Below, in pieces: positions 1-9,057 of a stretch of 64,000 nucleotides of DNA (the first letter of the stretch is position 1; each line of letters opens with the position of its first letter). The notes under the pieces are model-generated. The model made no database searches and was not told the DNA's origin. It saw nothing but the letters and a program-made list of their open reading frames with translations. Source of the stretch: Sphingosinicella sp. (lineage in GTDB: Bacteria > Pseudomonadota > Alphaproteobacteria > Sphingomonadales > Sphingomonadaceae); contig JACDEE010000005.1 in NCBI GenBank assembly GCA_013816585.1, positions 1-64,000 on the forward strand, in the 5' to 3' direction. The position numbers and the translations under genes are program-made.

Positions 1-2
1 TC

Positions 3-125
3 AGCAAATTGAAGCACTTCCGCCGGATCTCCACGCGCTACGACAAGCTCGCCGACAACTTCCTCGCCATGGTCAAGCTCGCCTCAATGCGCCTGTGGTT
101 GCGCGCTTATGAGTCTATGGCCTAG
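3..125 (+). mobile_element. IS5-family transposase, C-terminal 40 codons (cut by window edge)
   Basis: The third frame reads through from the window edge and ends at TAG 123-125. The visible residues include KLKHFRRISTRYDK, then VKLAS, and end RAYESMA. This is the typical C-terminus of IS5-family DDE transposases (the Y-x-x-K segment and the RAYES tail). The stop codon lies at the edge of the element: the TA in TAG (123-124) or CTAG (122-125) is a plausible target-site duplication, and the terminal repeat would begin GGCCATAGACTC when read inward on the minus strand. The rest of the element lies left of the window, so completeness and activity cannot be judged. The family assignment is firm; the exact IS boundary is inferred. 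Confidence 0.85.
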
Positions 126-599
126 AACCGACCCGTCTTCCGCGGGAAGAAAATCGACAATATCCCCGCCGTAAAAGGTATAGCCGAGAGCGTTCTGGCC
201 TGGCCTCTCGGTTACCAGCTTCAAGCCCGCTCCGTCGTGGCCCAGAGCGATCAACTTTGATGAAACGTAAACATCCCTGTCGACCTTGTGATAGGAATAA
301 ACTGCACAGAGCAGTCGCTCGTTCGAGACCCAATTGCAGCCTGAAAGTCGCAGCGGATCTCCCCCAGTGGCGGTGGCGAGGCGCGGCTCGCCCCCGGCGA
401 GATCGACGGTGTAGAGCGCATTGCCCTGCCCGGGCCGCGGCACGATATACGCCACTTTCCGGCCGTCTGGAGACAGGCTGATATCCTCGACATTTTCGCG
501 GGCGCCGAAGCGGGCTGCCGGATCGTCGCCTTGGGCCGGCGCGGGCTGAGCGAAGCAGGCGCCAAGAAGCGCGGCCATTGTGATGGATGATTTGATCAA
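84..599 (-). pseudogene. S9-type (prolyl oligopeptidase-like) peptidase, 5' remnant truncated by the IS
   Basis: The minus-strand frame starts at 599 with a signal peptide (MIKSSITMAALLGACFAQPA, cleaved near AQG). It continues with the first blades of a WD40-like beta propeller, including DISLSPDGRKVAY and GGDIVDFLPAEDG, as in acyl-aminoacyl and dipeptidyl peptidases of family S9. A full family member is about 650-700 residues and has its Ser-Asp-His hydrolase domain at the C-terminus. Here only about 158 native residues remain before the frame enters the IS end near 125 and stops at 84. The catalytic domain is therefore missing and the gene should be inactive. The missing 3' part may lie beyond the IS, outside the window. 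Confidence 0.8.
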
Positions 600-729
600 A
601 ACTTCCCCCTATTTCACCCCCAATCTGACGGCTTCGATTGGGAAAGGCAACGGCCCGCAATTCCCGAATCTTGCATCCCCCGCTTCGCGCTGCCAAGAGA
701 ACGCCACCGCCTTTTCAGGGGAATTGCCC

Positions 730-2385
730 ATGTCCGTTCGTTCGATCTCCGCAGCCTTAATCGGCCTCGGCCTTGCCGCCTGCACAACGATCGGCGAACC
801 GCCCGAGATCGACAATGGACCCTCGCTGTCGCTCGACACGCTGAAGGGCGTGACTCAGCAGCTTTCTTCGGATGAATATGAAGGCCGGGCGCCGACCACG
901 GCGGGCGAAGAAAAGGCCGTGAAGCTGATTGCGGACCGGTTTCGCGATGCGGGCCTGAAGCCAGGCAATGACGGCAGCTGGTACCAGAACGTGCCGCTGG
1001 TCGAAACCAGTGCGACGCCGACCCCGCTGCGCATCACCGGAGGCAGCGTTCCACTGGAATTCGCCTATCGCACCGATATGGTCGCCAACAGCTATCAGGT
1101 GCAGCCGCGGATCGAATTGACTGACAGCGAGATCGTTTTCGTTGGCTATGGCATCAACGCGCCGGAGCGCGGCTGGAACGATTATGCCGGGCTCGACGTG
1201 AAGGGGAAGACCGTCATCATCCTCGTCAACGATCCCGATTACGAAGCCCCGGGATTGCAAGGAACCTTCAACGGCCGCGCCATGACCTATTACGGCCGCT
1301 GGACCTATAAATATGAGGAAGCGGCCCGTCAGGGCGCCGCAGCGGCCCTCATCGTCCATGATACGGTCCCGGCAAGCTATGGCTGGAACGTGGTCCAATC
1401 CTCATGGACCGGTCCGCAATATAATATGGACGCGGCCAATAATCATATGGACCAGTCCAAAATTATCGGCTGGCTGACGGGTGACGCGGCACAAAAGCTG
1501 TTCGCGGCGTCGGGGCAGGATCTCGCCACCTTGTCGGCTGCGGCCAAGCGTCCAGGATTCAACGCGGTCCCCTTCTCCACCAAGGCCTCGGTCAGTCTCA
1601 CCAACCAGATCAAGCGACAGGCATCCAGGAATGTGATTGGCCTGTTGCCGGGCAAAAAGCGGCCGGATGAATATGTGATCTACACCGCCCATTGGGATCA
1701 TCTTGGCATTTGCGACGCCGATGCGACCGGCGACAATATCTGCAACGGCGCAATCGATAATGCGAGCGGAACGGCCGGTCTCATTACGCTCGCCGAGGCA
1801 CATGTGAAGGCCGGAGCGCCCGATCGCTCGATCATCTTCCTGGCCGTCACGGCGGAGGAATCCGGATTGCTGGGGTCCAAATATTATGGCGAGAATCCGG
1901 TTTTTCCGCATCGTCGGACAGTGGGCGGCATCAATATGGACAGCCTCAGCATGGCGGGGCTTGCCCGCGACTTCGTTGCGGTCGGCGGCGGCAAATCCGA
2001 ACTGGATGAGTATCTCGGCCGCGCGCTAGGCGCGCATCAGATGGCGCTGAAGCCTGAGCCTTCGCCGCAAGCCGGCTATTATTATCGATCGGACCATTTC
2101 AGCCTCGCCAAGTTCGGCGTGCCGATGATCTATGCGAAATTGGGCGAAGATCTGGTCAATGGCGGCAGTGCGGCCGGAGCTGCGTGGGCGACCGATTACC
2201 GAGCCAACCGATATCACCAGCCGAGCGATGAATATAATCCCAATTGGGATTGGTCGGGGGGTTTGCGGGAGCTCGATATCTTCTACCGCATCGGCCGCGA
2301 GCTTGCGCAAACGGACGCCTGGCCCAATTGGCGCGAAGGAGACGAATTTCGCGGGATCCGCGATCGCTCGCTTGCCGGCCAGTAA
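730..2385 (+). CDS. M28-family metallopeptidase, PA-domain lipoprotein
   Basis: The 551-residue protein starts with a lipoprotein signal (LGLAAC, lipidated Cys18), so it should be anchored in the envelope facing the periplasm. A PA-type insert (about residues 125-290) precedes the M28 zinc-peptidase domain. The ligands are visible: His321 and nearby Asp in AHWDHLG, Asp343 in AIDNASG, the Glu pair near 376 in TAEESG, Asp404 in NMDS and His456 in SDHFS. It probably acts as an aminopeptidase on imported or periplasmic peptides. The ATG at 730 was chosen over an in-frame ATG at 580 because it places the lipobox at the N-terminus and follows a CAGGGGAA Shine-Dalgarno-like run. The start region diverges from the broken S9 gene. 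Confidence 0.9.
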   Translation: MSVRSISAALIGLGLAACTTIGEPPEIDNGPSLSLDTLKGVTQQLSSDEYEGRAPTTAGEEKAVKLIADRFRDAGLKPGNDGSWYQNVPLVETSATPTPLRITGGSVPLEFAYRTDMVANSYQVQPRIELTDSEIVFVGYGINAPERGWNDYAGLDVKGKTVIILVNDPDYEAPGLQGTFNGRAMTYYGRWTYKYEEAARQGAAAALIVHDTVPASYGWNVVQSSWTGPQYNMDAANNHMDQSKIIGWLTGDAAQKLFAASGQDLATLSAAAKRPGFNAVPFSTKASVSLTNQIKRQASRNVIGLLPGKKRPDEYVIYTAHWDHLGICDADATGDNICNGAIDNASGTAGLITLAEAHVKAGAPDRSIIFLAVTAEESGLLGSKYYGENPVFPHRRTVGGINMDSLSMAGLARDFVAVGGGKSELDEYLGRALGAHQMALKPEPSPQAGYYYRSDHFSLAKFGVPMIYAKLGEDLVNGGSAAGAAWATDYRANRYHQPSDEYNPNWDWSGGLRELDIFYRIGRELAQTDAWPNWREGDEFRGIRDRSLAGQ

Positions 2386-2394
2386 GTATTTAAG

Positions 2395-3375
2395 ATGCTT
2401 GCGCGTCAGCCGCCCGAATGGGCCGAGCACGAATGGGTCTGGATCGGATTTCCAAGCCATGCCGATCTTTGGGAAGATGATCTGGAGCCCGCTCGCGCCG
2501 AAGTGATGGCTTTTGCCCGCGCGGTCCGCGCCGCCGGCAAGGGGGAGAGGGTGATCCTTGTCGCGGCCGAGGATGAGGCTCTGGCCAGCGCCCGAGCCCT
2601 GGCAGGTGCTGACATCGAGGTCGTGAAAGAGCCCTTTGGCGACATCTGGCTGCGCGATACCGGGCCCATCATCCTCAAGAATGATCGGCAGCGGCTGGCC
2701 ACCAGCTTCGCCTTCAACGGCTGGGGCGGCAAATATGAACTGGAAGGCGACGACACAATAGGGCTCGGGCTGGCCAAAGCGGCCGGTTTTCCCGCGGATC
2801 GGCACGAATGGATATTGGAAGGCGGTGCGATCGACGCGGACGGAACCGGGCTTGCCGTGACGACCGAGCAATGCCTGCTCAACCCCAACCGGAATCCAGA
2901 ACTCGGTCGCGACGAAATCGAAACGCGCCTTCGCGATGATCTGGGCCTTGAGCGCATCCTGTGGCTGGGAGAAGGCCTGCAGCGCGATCATACCGATGGC
3001 CATGTCGACAATCTCGCCCGCTTCGTCGGGGAAGGGCGCATCGCCATCCCCGTGCCCGCGGACCGTGACGATCCGAACGCTTCAGTCTATGCGGACGCGA
3101 AAGCCCGGGCGGAAGCGATGGGCCTGGAGGTCGTTCCCCTTCCGTCCCCCGGACGCATCCTGCGGGATGGCGAAATCGCCCCCGCTTCCTATATGAATTT
3201 CTACATCGGTAATGCGGCGGTCGTGATCCCTCTTTACGGCGCACCGAATGACGATGCCGCCGTAGCAGCGATCGGTGCGCTTTTCCCGGGCCGTGAGGCG
3301 GTCGGGATCAGGGCCGATCATATCCTGAACGGCGGAGGCAGTTTCCACTGTATCAGCCAGCAGGTACCCGCATGA
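2395..3375 (+). CDS. aguA: Agmatine deiminase
   Basis: This 326-residue enzyme of the peptidyl-arginine-deiminase superfamily converts agmatine to N-carbamoylputrescine and ammonia. Family landmarks are in order: WIGFPSH near the N-terminus, LRDTGPI (Asp88), GWGGKYELEGDD, LEGGAID, DHTDGHVDN (His199, Asp201, His203), and the nucleophile Cys319 in GGGSFHC close to the C-terminus. Length is normal for the bacterial type. The gene begins 9 bp after the M28 stop, and its own stop overlaps the aguB start by four bases (ATGA), indicating translational coupling with the next step of the pathway. Some members of the superfamily act on other guanidines, but the neighbour makes agmatine the best call. 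Confidence 0.93.
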   Translation: MLARQPPEWAEHEWVWIGFPSHADLWEDDLEPARAEVMAFARAVRAAGKGERVILVAAEDEALASARALAGADIEVVKEPFGDIWLRDTGPIILKNDRQRLATSFAFNGWGGKYELEGDDTIGLGLAKAAGFPADRHEWILEGGAIDADGTGLAVTTEQCLLNPNRNPELGRDEIETRLRDDLGLERILWLGEGLQRDHTDGHVDNLARFVGEGRIAIPVPADRDDPNASVYADAKARAEAMGLEVVPLPSPGRILRDGEIAPASYMNFYIGNAAVVIPLYGAPNDDAAVAAIGALFPGREAVGIRADHILNGGGSFHCISQQVPA

Positions 3376-4220
3376 CCAAAGTCACTGTCGCCGCGCTCCA
3401 GCTCGCTTTTAGCGACAATATCGACGACAATATTGCTGCGGTGAGCGACCTTATTCGTGAGGCCGCCGGCAAAGGCGCCAGGATCATCCTTCCGCCGGAA
3501 TTGTTCGAAGGTCATTATTTCTGCCGGACGCAGGATGAAGCGCATTTCGGAAGCGCTATGGCGCCCACCGAGCATCCCGCGGTGCTGGCGATGCAGAAGC
3601 TCGCGGCCGAACTCGAAATCTATATCCCGACCAGCTTCTTCGAAGCCGATGGGCAACATCATTATAACAGCCTCGCCATGATCGATGACAAGGGCGGGAT
3701 CATGGGCGTCTATCGCAAAAGCCATATCCCCGACGGGCCAGGCTATTCGGAGAAATTCTATTTTCGCCCCGGCAATACCGGGTTCAAGGTCTGGAAGACC
3801 CGATATGGGATCGTCGGCGCCGGCATTTGCTGGGACCAATGGTACCCGGAAACCGCCAGGGCCCTGATGCTGATGGGGGCGGATATCCTGCTCTACCCGA
3901 CCGCGATCGGCACAGAGCCCCACGACCCCGATCTCGACACCAGCCGACTGTGGCGCCGCGCGATGATCGGCCATGCCGTCTCCAACGTGGTTCCCGTGGT
4001 CGCGGCCAACCGTATCGGTATTGAAGGCGATCAGCGTTTCTACGGCCACAGCTTCATCTGCGACGAACGCGGGGATTTCCTGGCCGAATATGGTGCCAGC
4101 GAAAGCGGAGTGCTGGTAGCGACCGTCGATACGGCGCAGGCGAAAAAGCATCGCGCCGCCTTCGGCTTCTTCCGTGATCGCCGACCCGAGCTTTACGGAC
4201 GACTGACTCAGGATATTTAG
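3372..4220 (+). CDS. aguB: N-carbamoylputrescine amidase
   Basis: This 282-residue nitrilase-superfamily hydrolase removes the carbamoyl group from N-carbamoylputrescine, giving putrescine, CO2 and ammonia. The catalytic triad is visible: Glu43 in LPPELFEGHYF, Lys116 in YRKSHIPDGPGY and Cys153 in GAGICWDQWYPE. The HIPDGPGYSEKFYF stretch and the GICWDQW nucleophile motif are characteristic of the AguB branch. It overlaps aguA by 4 bp, so the two enzymes form a complete cytosolic route from agmatine to putrescine. No arginine decarboxylase is encoded nearby, so the agmatine source is outside the window or external. Confidence 0.94.
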   Translation: MTKVTVAALQLAFSDNIDDNIAAVSDLIREAAGKGARIILPPELFEGHYFCRTQDEAHFGSAMAPTEHPAVLAMQKLAAELEIYIPTSFFEADGQHHYNSLAMIDDKGGIMGVYRKSHIPDGPGYSEKFYFRPGNTGFKVWKTRYGIVGAGICWDQWYPETARALMLMGADILLYPTAIGTEPHDPDLDTSRLWRRAMIGHAVSNVVPVVAANRIGIEGDQRFYGHSFICDERGDFLAEYGASESGVLVATVDTAQAKKHRAAFGFFRDRRPELYGRLTQDI

Positions 4221-4268
4221 GTCGCTCGGTTGCTGAGTTTTGTGCCACGTGCTCTAAGTTTCCCGGAC

Positions 4269-4775
4269 ATGCCCAAGACAGATTACGCAATCGCGCTCGG
4301 TTCCAATCGCAGGCATGGTAACCATGGCTCGCCGCGAGGAGTGATACGCGCGGCCGCGGCGGCGTTGGCGGGACTCGGCCCATTAAAGGGCTTCTCGACC
4401 GTCCGTTCCACTCCGGCGATGGGCCCGGCCGGCCGGGGCTTCGCCAACGCAGCGATCATTCTTTCCTCCAAACTCGGTCCGCTCGAGCTCCTGCGGAGAT
4501 TGAAGGAAATCGAACGGGACTTCGGCCGGCGCGCGGGCCGCCGCTGGGGGCCACGCGTGATCGACCTGGACATCATCCTCTGGTCGGGAGGTTCCTGGGC
4601 GGGTGAGGGATTGATCGTCCCTCATCCCGAAATGCACCGCCGACGCTTCGTGCTCGACCCTTTGTCCGAAATCGCGCCCCTTTGGCGCGACCCGATCAGT
4701 GGCCTTACCCTGCGCCAGATCCAAAGGCGGCTAGCCGCTCCAACGCCGGTTGACCGCAACCGGCCCTCAGCCTAG
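4269..4775 (+). CDS. folK: Dihydropteridine pyrophosphokinase (HPPK)
   Basis: The 168-residue protein catalyses ATP-dependent pyrophosphorylation of 6-hydroxymethyl-7,8-dihydropterin in folate synthesis. It has the N-terminal IALGSN motif, the RAGRRWGPRVIDLDIILW signature (about residues 92-110) with the paired Asp residues that bind magnesium, and VPHPEMHRRRFVLDPL. The ATG at 4269 was preferred over an upstream in-frame start at 4230, because family members begin only a few residues before the IALGSN strand. It stands 48 bp after aguB on the same strand and 16 bp before the tRNA gene. Folate made here feeds the same one-carbon pool that the glycine-cleavage operon 1.4 kb away charges; that link is metabolic, not regulatory. 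Confidence 0.9.
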   Translation: MPKTDYAIALGSNRRHGNHGSPRGVIRAAAAALAGLGPLKGFSTVRSTPAMGPAGRGFANAAIILSSKLGPLELLRRLKEIERDFGRRAGRRWGPRVIDLDIILWSGGSWAGEGLIVPHPEMHRRRFVLDPLSEIAPLWRDPISGLTLRQIQRRLAAPTPVDRNRPSA

Positions 4776-4791
4776 GTGGAGCCCCTCGTGA

Positions 4792-4867
4792 GGGCCCTTA
4801 GCTCAGTCGGTAGAGCAACTGACTTTTAATCAGTAGGTCGCTGGTTCGAATCCAGCAGGGCTCACCA
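4792..4867 (+). tRNA. tRNA-Lys (anticodon TTT), CCA encoded
   Basis: The 76-nt cloverleaf can be folded by eye. A 7-bp acceptor stem (GGGCCCT with AGGGCTC, one G-U pair) encloses a D arm containing AGCTCAGTCGGTAGAGC. The anticodon stem ACTGA/TCAGT closes a CTTTTAA loop, giving anticodon TTT. The T arm contains GGTTCGAATCC, followed by discriminator A and a genomic CCA at 4865-4867. This tRNA reads AAA and AAG lysine codons. There is no sign of integration or a duplicated 3' end downstream; the PAP2 gene starts 26 bp later. Confidence 0.97.
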
Positions 4868-4893
4868 TTCCTCCCGATCAATTGGCGGTTCCC

Positions 4894-5514
4894 ATGACCA
4901 GCAACCGCAGCCTTGTCGCCCTTGCCCTCCTTGCAATGGTCTGGCTGGCTATGTTGCTGACGGGCGGGAGTGAATCGGTGTTCGATCCGGCCATACTTGG
5001 CCTGCTTTACGCGGGTGACCGGCCGGGACCGGCGATGGTCGCGATCTGGATCACGCAGCTCGGCGGCTGGATTGGGCTAGGGATTGTAACCGTGGCCGCC
5101 GCGGCTTTCCTTCTGGTGCGGCGCCGATATCGCGACACGGCTCTCCTGCTTTTCATCACTTTATCGGGACGACTGGTGGTGGAGCTTCAGAAAAGCTGGA
5201 GCGCGCGTGCTCGCCCGCAGGACGAACATCTCGTCACCGTTCATTCGCTGAGTTTTCCCAGCGGGCACTCCGCCAATTCGATGATCGTCTATCTCACGAT
5301 CGCCCTGCTTCTACTCCCTGGCCGGGCCCCGGTGGTCGCGGCCCTGGGGCTTTCGATGATAATCGGGCTCACGCGCCTCCTGCTCGGCGTTCACTGGCCG
5401 AGCGACGTCGTCGGGGGCTGGGCGTTCGGGCTGGCCTGGACATTTGGGCTGGTTCGGCTGACGGGCATTTCAGAGGAGCGCCGTGTCGTAGGCCTGGACT
5501 CCGGCAGGGATTAA
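4894..5514 (+). CDS. PAP2-family membrane phosphatase
   Basis: This protein of about 206 residues has several hydrophobic segments and the three-part phosphatidic acid phosphatase signature: KSWSARARP, SFPSGHSANS, and TRLLLGVHWPSD. These supply the Lys/Arg, Ser-Gly-His and Arg/His-Asp residues of the phosphohistidine mechanism on the outer face of the inner membrane. Likely substrates are lipid phosphates such as undecaprenyl pyrophosphate or phosphatidic acid; the sequence does not decide between them. ATG 4894 was taken instead of TTG 4882. The 3' end overlaps the convergent DUF938 gene by 4 bp. Confidence 0.88.
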   Translation: MTSNRSLVALALLAMVWLAMLLTGGSESVFDPAILGLLYAGDRPGPAMVAIWITQLGGWIGLGIVTVAAAAFLLVRRRYRDTALLLFITLSGRLVVELQKSWSARARPQDEHLVTVHSLSFPSGHSANSMIVYLTIALLLLPGRAPVVAALGLSMIIGLTRLLLGVHWPSDVVGGWAFGLAWTFGLVRLTGISEERRVVGLDSGRD

Positions 5515-6125
5515 ACGACCTGGCGCCGGCGGAAAACGACCGACAAGTTGTTGGCCGGCATTGGTACGATCCTTTCCAGTTCCAGGCCGTGCCGGCTTCC
5601 TTCAGCGACGACATCGTCCAGGTCGCGCAGGCCCCAGAGCGGATCACGCGCCTTCAATGATTGATCGAAAGCTTCGTTGCTGGGCGCGGTTTGCACGCCT
5701 TGCTGCCGATAGGCCCCGTACAGGAAGAGCGGGCGACCGGCATCGAGCCGCCTCCCCGCCCCCGCCATCAGCCCCTTGGTCGCCGTCCAAGGGCTGATAT
5801 GCACCATGTTGATGCAAAGGATCGCCTGGGCCTCATCGACCGGCCATTGACCCTCTGCAGCGTCCAATTGAAGTGGGGACAAGAGGTTCGGCGGCCCGTC
5901 GGCATCGCGCCACGCCGCGATCGACTTCAGGCTCGCCTCATCGGGATCGCTCGGCTGCCAGATCAGGTCTGGAAAGGCGCGGGCAAAAGCTATCGCATGT
6001 TCGCCGCTGCCGCTCGCAATTTCCAGCACCAGCCCTTCGTCCGGCAGGATGTCCCGAAGCAGCTCGATTATGGGAGCGACGTTGCGCGCTACATGAGGAG
6101 CCGACCGGCGTTCATCGATGTCCAA
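5511..6125 (-). CDS. DUF938-family SAM-dependent methyltransferase
   Basis: The 204-residue protein has a Rossmann-type SAM-binding motif, VLEIASGSGEHA, near residues 34-45, preceded by the short N-terminal APHVARN segment typical of DUF938 proteins. The acidic end of strand two follows (WQPSDPDE), then CINMVHISPW around the active site and YGAYRQQG. The family's substrate is not established, so I give no specific reaction. The gene lies 11 bp downstream of gcvPB on the same strand and is probably the last gene of the glycine-cleavage transcript. It is the second methyltransferase in that operon. Confidence 0.82.
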   Translation of the reverse strand: MDIDERRSAPHVARNVAPIIELLRDILPDEGLVLEIASGSGEHAIAFARAFPDLIWQPSDPDEASLKSIAAWRDADGPPNLLSPLQLDAAEGQWPVDEAQAILCINMVHISPWTATKGLMAGAGRRLDAGRPLFLYGAYRQQGVQTAPSNEAFDQSLKARDPLWGLRDLDDVVAEGSRHGLELERIVPMPANNLSVVFRRRQVV

Positions 6126-6136
6126 TTGCGAACGGC

Positions 6137-7699
6137 CTATTCCGCCGCTTCGGCCTGGCTGGGCTCGCGATAGGCCAGGACCGGTTTCCTTGCGGCCAGC
6201 GTCTCGTCCAGGCGCCGCCGCGGCGCGTGGATGGGCGCCGCCTTCAGCGACTGATCGCCGGCCCGCGCGCGCTCGGCAACGCTCCTCAGCGCCCCTATGA
6301 ACTGGTCCAGGGTCGCCTTGCTTTCGGTCTCCGTCGGCTCGATCAGCATCGCGCCGTGAACCACCAGCGGGAAATACATGGTCATCGGGTGGAAGCCCTC
6401 GTCGATCAGCGCCTTGGCGACATCGATCGTAGAAAGGCCGCCGCCGAAGCCCTTATCGCTGAACAGGGCCTCGTGCATGCAGGGCCCGCTCGCCCCGAAC
6501 GGCGCGTCGAGCACGTCGTCCAGTTCGCGCAGCACATAATTGGCGTTGAGGACCGCGTCCTCCGAAACCTGCCGCAGGCCGTCGGCACCGTGACTCAGGA
6601 TATAGCTGAGCGCGCGGGTGAACATTCCCATCTGGCCGTGAAAGGCGGTCATTCGGCCAAAGGTCTGGCCATGATGTTCACCGGCGGTCTCCTCTTCGAT
6701 CAGCTCGAACCGATCGCCCTGCTTTTCGACGAACGGAAGTGGCGCGAAGGGCGTCAGGGCTTCGGAAAACACCACGGGACCGGAACCCGGGCCGCCGCCG
6801 CCATGCGGAGTAGAGAAGGTCTTGTGGAGATTGATATGCATTGCGTCGATGCCGAGGTCGCCGGGGCGCACCCGGCCGACAATCGCGTTGAAATTGGCGC
6901 CGTCGCAATAAACGAGAGCCCCCACCTCATGCACAGCCCTGGAAATTTCGATCATGTCGGGTTCGAACAGGCCGCACGTGTTGGGATTGGTGATCATCAC
7001 CGCCGCGACGTCGGGCCCAAGCCGCGACTTCAGCGCCTGCAGATCCACCCGGCCGCGCGAAGTCGCCGGAATATTTTCAACGCCGTAACCCGCAAAGGCC
7101 GCCGTCGCCGGATTAGTGCCATGCGCGCTTTCGGGAACTAGAATCACCGAGCGCGCGTCACCACGGGCTTCCAAAGCTGAACGGATGGCCAGCAGTCCGC
7201 ATAATTCGCCATGCGCACCCGCCTTTGGGCTCATCGCGACACTGTGCATTCCCGTCAGCGTTATCAGCCAGCGGCCGAGTTCGTGGATCAGGGCATAGGC
7301 GCCCTGCACGGTATCGGCGGGCTGGAGCGGGTGAATATCGGCAAAGCCCGACATCCGCGCGACTTTCTCGTTCAACCGCGGATTATGCTTCATCGTGCAG
7401 GATCCGAGCGGGAAAAGGCCGAGATCGATGGCGTAATTTTGCCGGCTGAGCCGGGTATAATGACGCACCGTCTGCGGCTCCGACAAGCCCGGCAGGCTGA
7501 TCGGCCGGATACGTTCGAAGCCGCCCAGGCGCTGCTGAACTTTCGGGGCGGATTCGAAATCGAGGCCCGTCCCATCGGCCTCGTCCATTTCGAAGATCAA
7601 GGGCTCTTCCAGCATCAGCGCGCGATTGCCGGTAAAGGTCGTGGTTTGGCCCTCGGCCGCCTCGGGCCGGCTCGGGCGTCCCTCGCGGTTCATGCTCAT
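6137..7699 (-). CDS. gcvPB: Glycine dehydrogenase (decarboxylating), subunit 2
   Basis: This 520-residue protein is the PLP-binding half of the split P-protein of the glycine cleavage system. It decarboxylates glycine and passes the aminomethyl group to the lipoyl arm of GcvH. The PLP lysine is in [16 protein letters not shown], and other landmarks are [24 protein letters not shown], and [10 protein letters not shown]. The N-terminal 35 residues (proline, glycine and glutamate rich) are less conserved. It overlaps gcvPA by 4 bp (ATGA), as expected for subunits made in equal amounts. The split PA/PB arrangement replaces the single long gcvP of many proteobacteria. Confidence 0.96.
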   Translation of the reverse strand: MSMNREGRPSRPEAAEGQTTTFTGNRALMLEEPLIFEMDEADGTGLDFESAPKVQQRLGGFERIRPISLPGLSEPQTVRHYTRLSRQNYAIDLGLFPLGSCTMKHNPRLNEKVARMSGFADIHPLQPADTVQGAYALIHELGRWLITLTGMHSVAMSPKAGAHGELCGLLAIRSALEARGDARSVILVPESAHGTNPATAAFAGYGVENIPATSRGRVDLQALKSRLGPDVAAVMITNPNTCGLFEPDMIEISRAVHEVGALVYCDGANFNAIVGRVRPGDLGIDAMHINLHKTFSTPHGGGGPGSGPVVFSEALTPFAPLPFVEKQGDRFELIEEETAGEHHGQTFGRMTAFHGQMGMFTRALSYILSHGADGLRQVSEDAVLNANYVLRELDDVLDAPFGASGPCMHEALFSDKGFGGGLSTIDVAKALIDEGFHPMTMYFPLVVHGAMLIEPTETESKATLDQFIGALRSVAERARAGDQSLKAAPIHAPRRRLDETLAARKPVLAYREPSQAEAAE

Positions 7700-9057
7700 G
7701 CCAGTTCCTCCTGAAGTGCCGCGGCCAGCGCTTCGATATCCTCGTGCGTAACGGTCTCGGTCACAGCCACGACTAGGCCGTTCTGGAGCGCGTCGACGCT
7801 GGGGTAGAGCCTTCCGAGAGACACGCCTCCCAGCAAGCCCCGATCGGCCAGGCTTCGGACTATCGGCCGAGCCTCAGTGGAAAGGCGCAGGGTGAATTCG
7901 TTGAAGAAGCTTTCATTGACCAGTTCGACCCCAGGTACCTGGACTAACCGGTCCGCCGCAGCCACCGCCTTGGCATGGTTGAGCTCGGCAAGCTGCCGAA
8001 GCCCCTTTTCGCCCAGCAAGGTCATGTGGATCGAAAAGGCCAGGGCGCAAAGGCCCGAATTGGTGCAGATGTTTGAGGTCGCTTTCTCGCGCCTGATATG
8101 CTGCTCGCGAGTGGAGAGCGTCAGCACGAAACCGCGTTTTCCTTCCGCGTCGACTGTCTCGCCGCAGAGACGGCCGGGCATCTGCCGAACGAATTTTTCC
8201 TTGCAGGCGAACAGACCCACATAGGGCCCACCAAAATTGAGACCGACGCCGATCGACTGGCCTTCGCCGACCACGATATCCGCGCCCATTTCGCCAGGGC
8301 TTCTGATCGCGCCCAAGGCCACCGGCTCGGTCACCACCGCGATCAGCAGCGCACCATCGGCGTGGGCCTTGTCGGCTATGGCCGAAAGGTCGGAAATTCG
8401 GCCCAATATGTCGGGATACTGGACGACCACGCAGCTCGTTTCACCATCGATTTGGGCCAAGAGGCGGTCGGTGTCGGTTTCAGCAACGAGCCGTGGAGAC
8501 GCGACCTCCAAGGTGTCACCCGTGAAGCGCGCCATCGTTTCGGCGACCGAAACATAATGGGGATGAAGTCCGTCGGACAGGATCGCCTTGGTCCGCTTCG
8601 TTATCCGGCGAGCCATGACAATCGCTTCCCAGCAGGCGGTCGAGCCGTCGTACATCGAGGCGTTGGCGACGTCGCAGCCATAAAGGCGTGCAACCTGGGT
8701 CTGGAATTCGAACAGGACCTGCAAGGTGCCTTGCGCAATCTCCGGCTGATAAGGCGTGTAGCTGGTCAGAAACTCGCCGCGCTGGATCAAATGATCCACG
8801 CTTGCCGGAATATGGTGGCGATAGGCGCCGCAACCGAGGAAGAAGGGCACGTCGCCCGCGACCATATTTTGCCGCGCCAGGCTTCCAAGCTGCCTTTCCA
8901 CCGACATCTCGCTGGCATGATCTGCGAGTCCTTCAATCTTGCGGCCGAGGCGGGCGGCTTCCGGTACATCGACGAACAGATCGTCAATCGATTTGGCGCC
9001 GATGGCGCGCAGCATTGCCTGCCGATCGACCTCGGCAAGGGGTAAATAACGCATCAA
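7696..9057 (-). CDS. gcvPA: Glycine dehydrogenase (decarboxylating), subunit 1
   Basis: This 453-residue protein is the PLP-free half of the split P-protein. It starts MMRYLPL and contains [49 protein letters not shown], and [11 protein letters not shown], all standard for GcvPA. It forms a heterotetramer with GcvPB in the cytosol. The 5' end overlaps the upstream methyltransferase gene by 4 bp and the 3' end overlaps gcvPB by 4 bp. Length is usual for the family and I see no broken motif. Confidence 0.96.
   Translation of the reverse strand: MMRYLPLAEVDRQAMLRAIGAKSIDDLFVDVPEAARLGRKIEGLADHASEMSVERQLGSLARQNMVAGDVPFFLGCGAYRHHIPASVDHLIQRGEFLTSYTPYQPEIAQGTLQVLFEFQTQVARLYGCDVANASMYDGSTACWEAIVMARRITKRTKAILSDGLHPHYVSVAETMARFTGDTLEVASPRLVAETDTDRLLAQIDGETSCVVVQYPDILGRISDLSAIADKAHADGALLIAVVTEPVALGAIRSPGEMGADIVVGEGQSIGVGLNFGGPYVGLFACKEKFVRQMPGRLCGETVDAEGKRGFVLTLSTREQHIRREKATSNICTNSGLCALAFSIHMTLLGEKGLRQLAELNHAKAVAAADRLVQVPGVELVNESFFNEFTLRLSTEARPIVRSLADRGLLGGVSLGRLYPSVDALQNGLVVAVTETVTHEDIEALAAALQEELA

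Noticed and set aside
580-729. M28 peptidase start at 580
   Set aside because: The extension overlaps the promoter region of the divergent S9 gene and buries the lipoprotein signal; ATG 730 fits better.
4792-4870. tRNA-Lys as integration site
   Set aside because: No integrase and no duplicated tRNA 3' end nearby; normal core genes on both sides.
5873-7141. Long plus-strand ORF (422 codons) opposite gcvPB and DUF938
   Set aside because: Arg/His-rich translation with no domains, lying antisense to two clear genes; a shadow ORF of a GC-rich genome.
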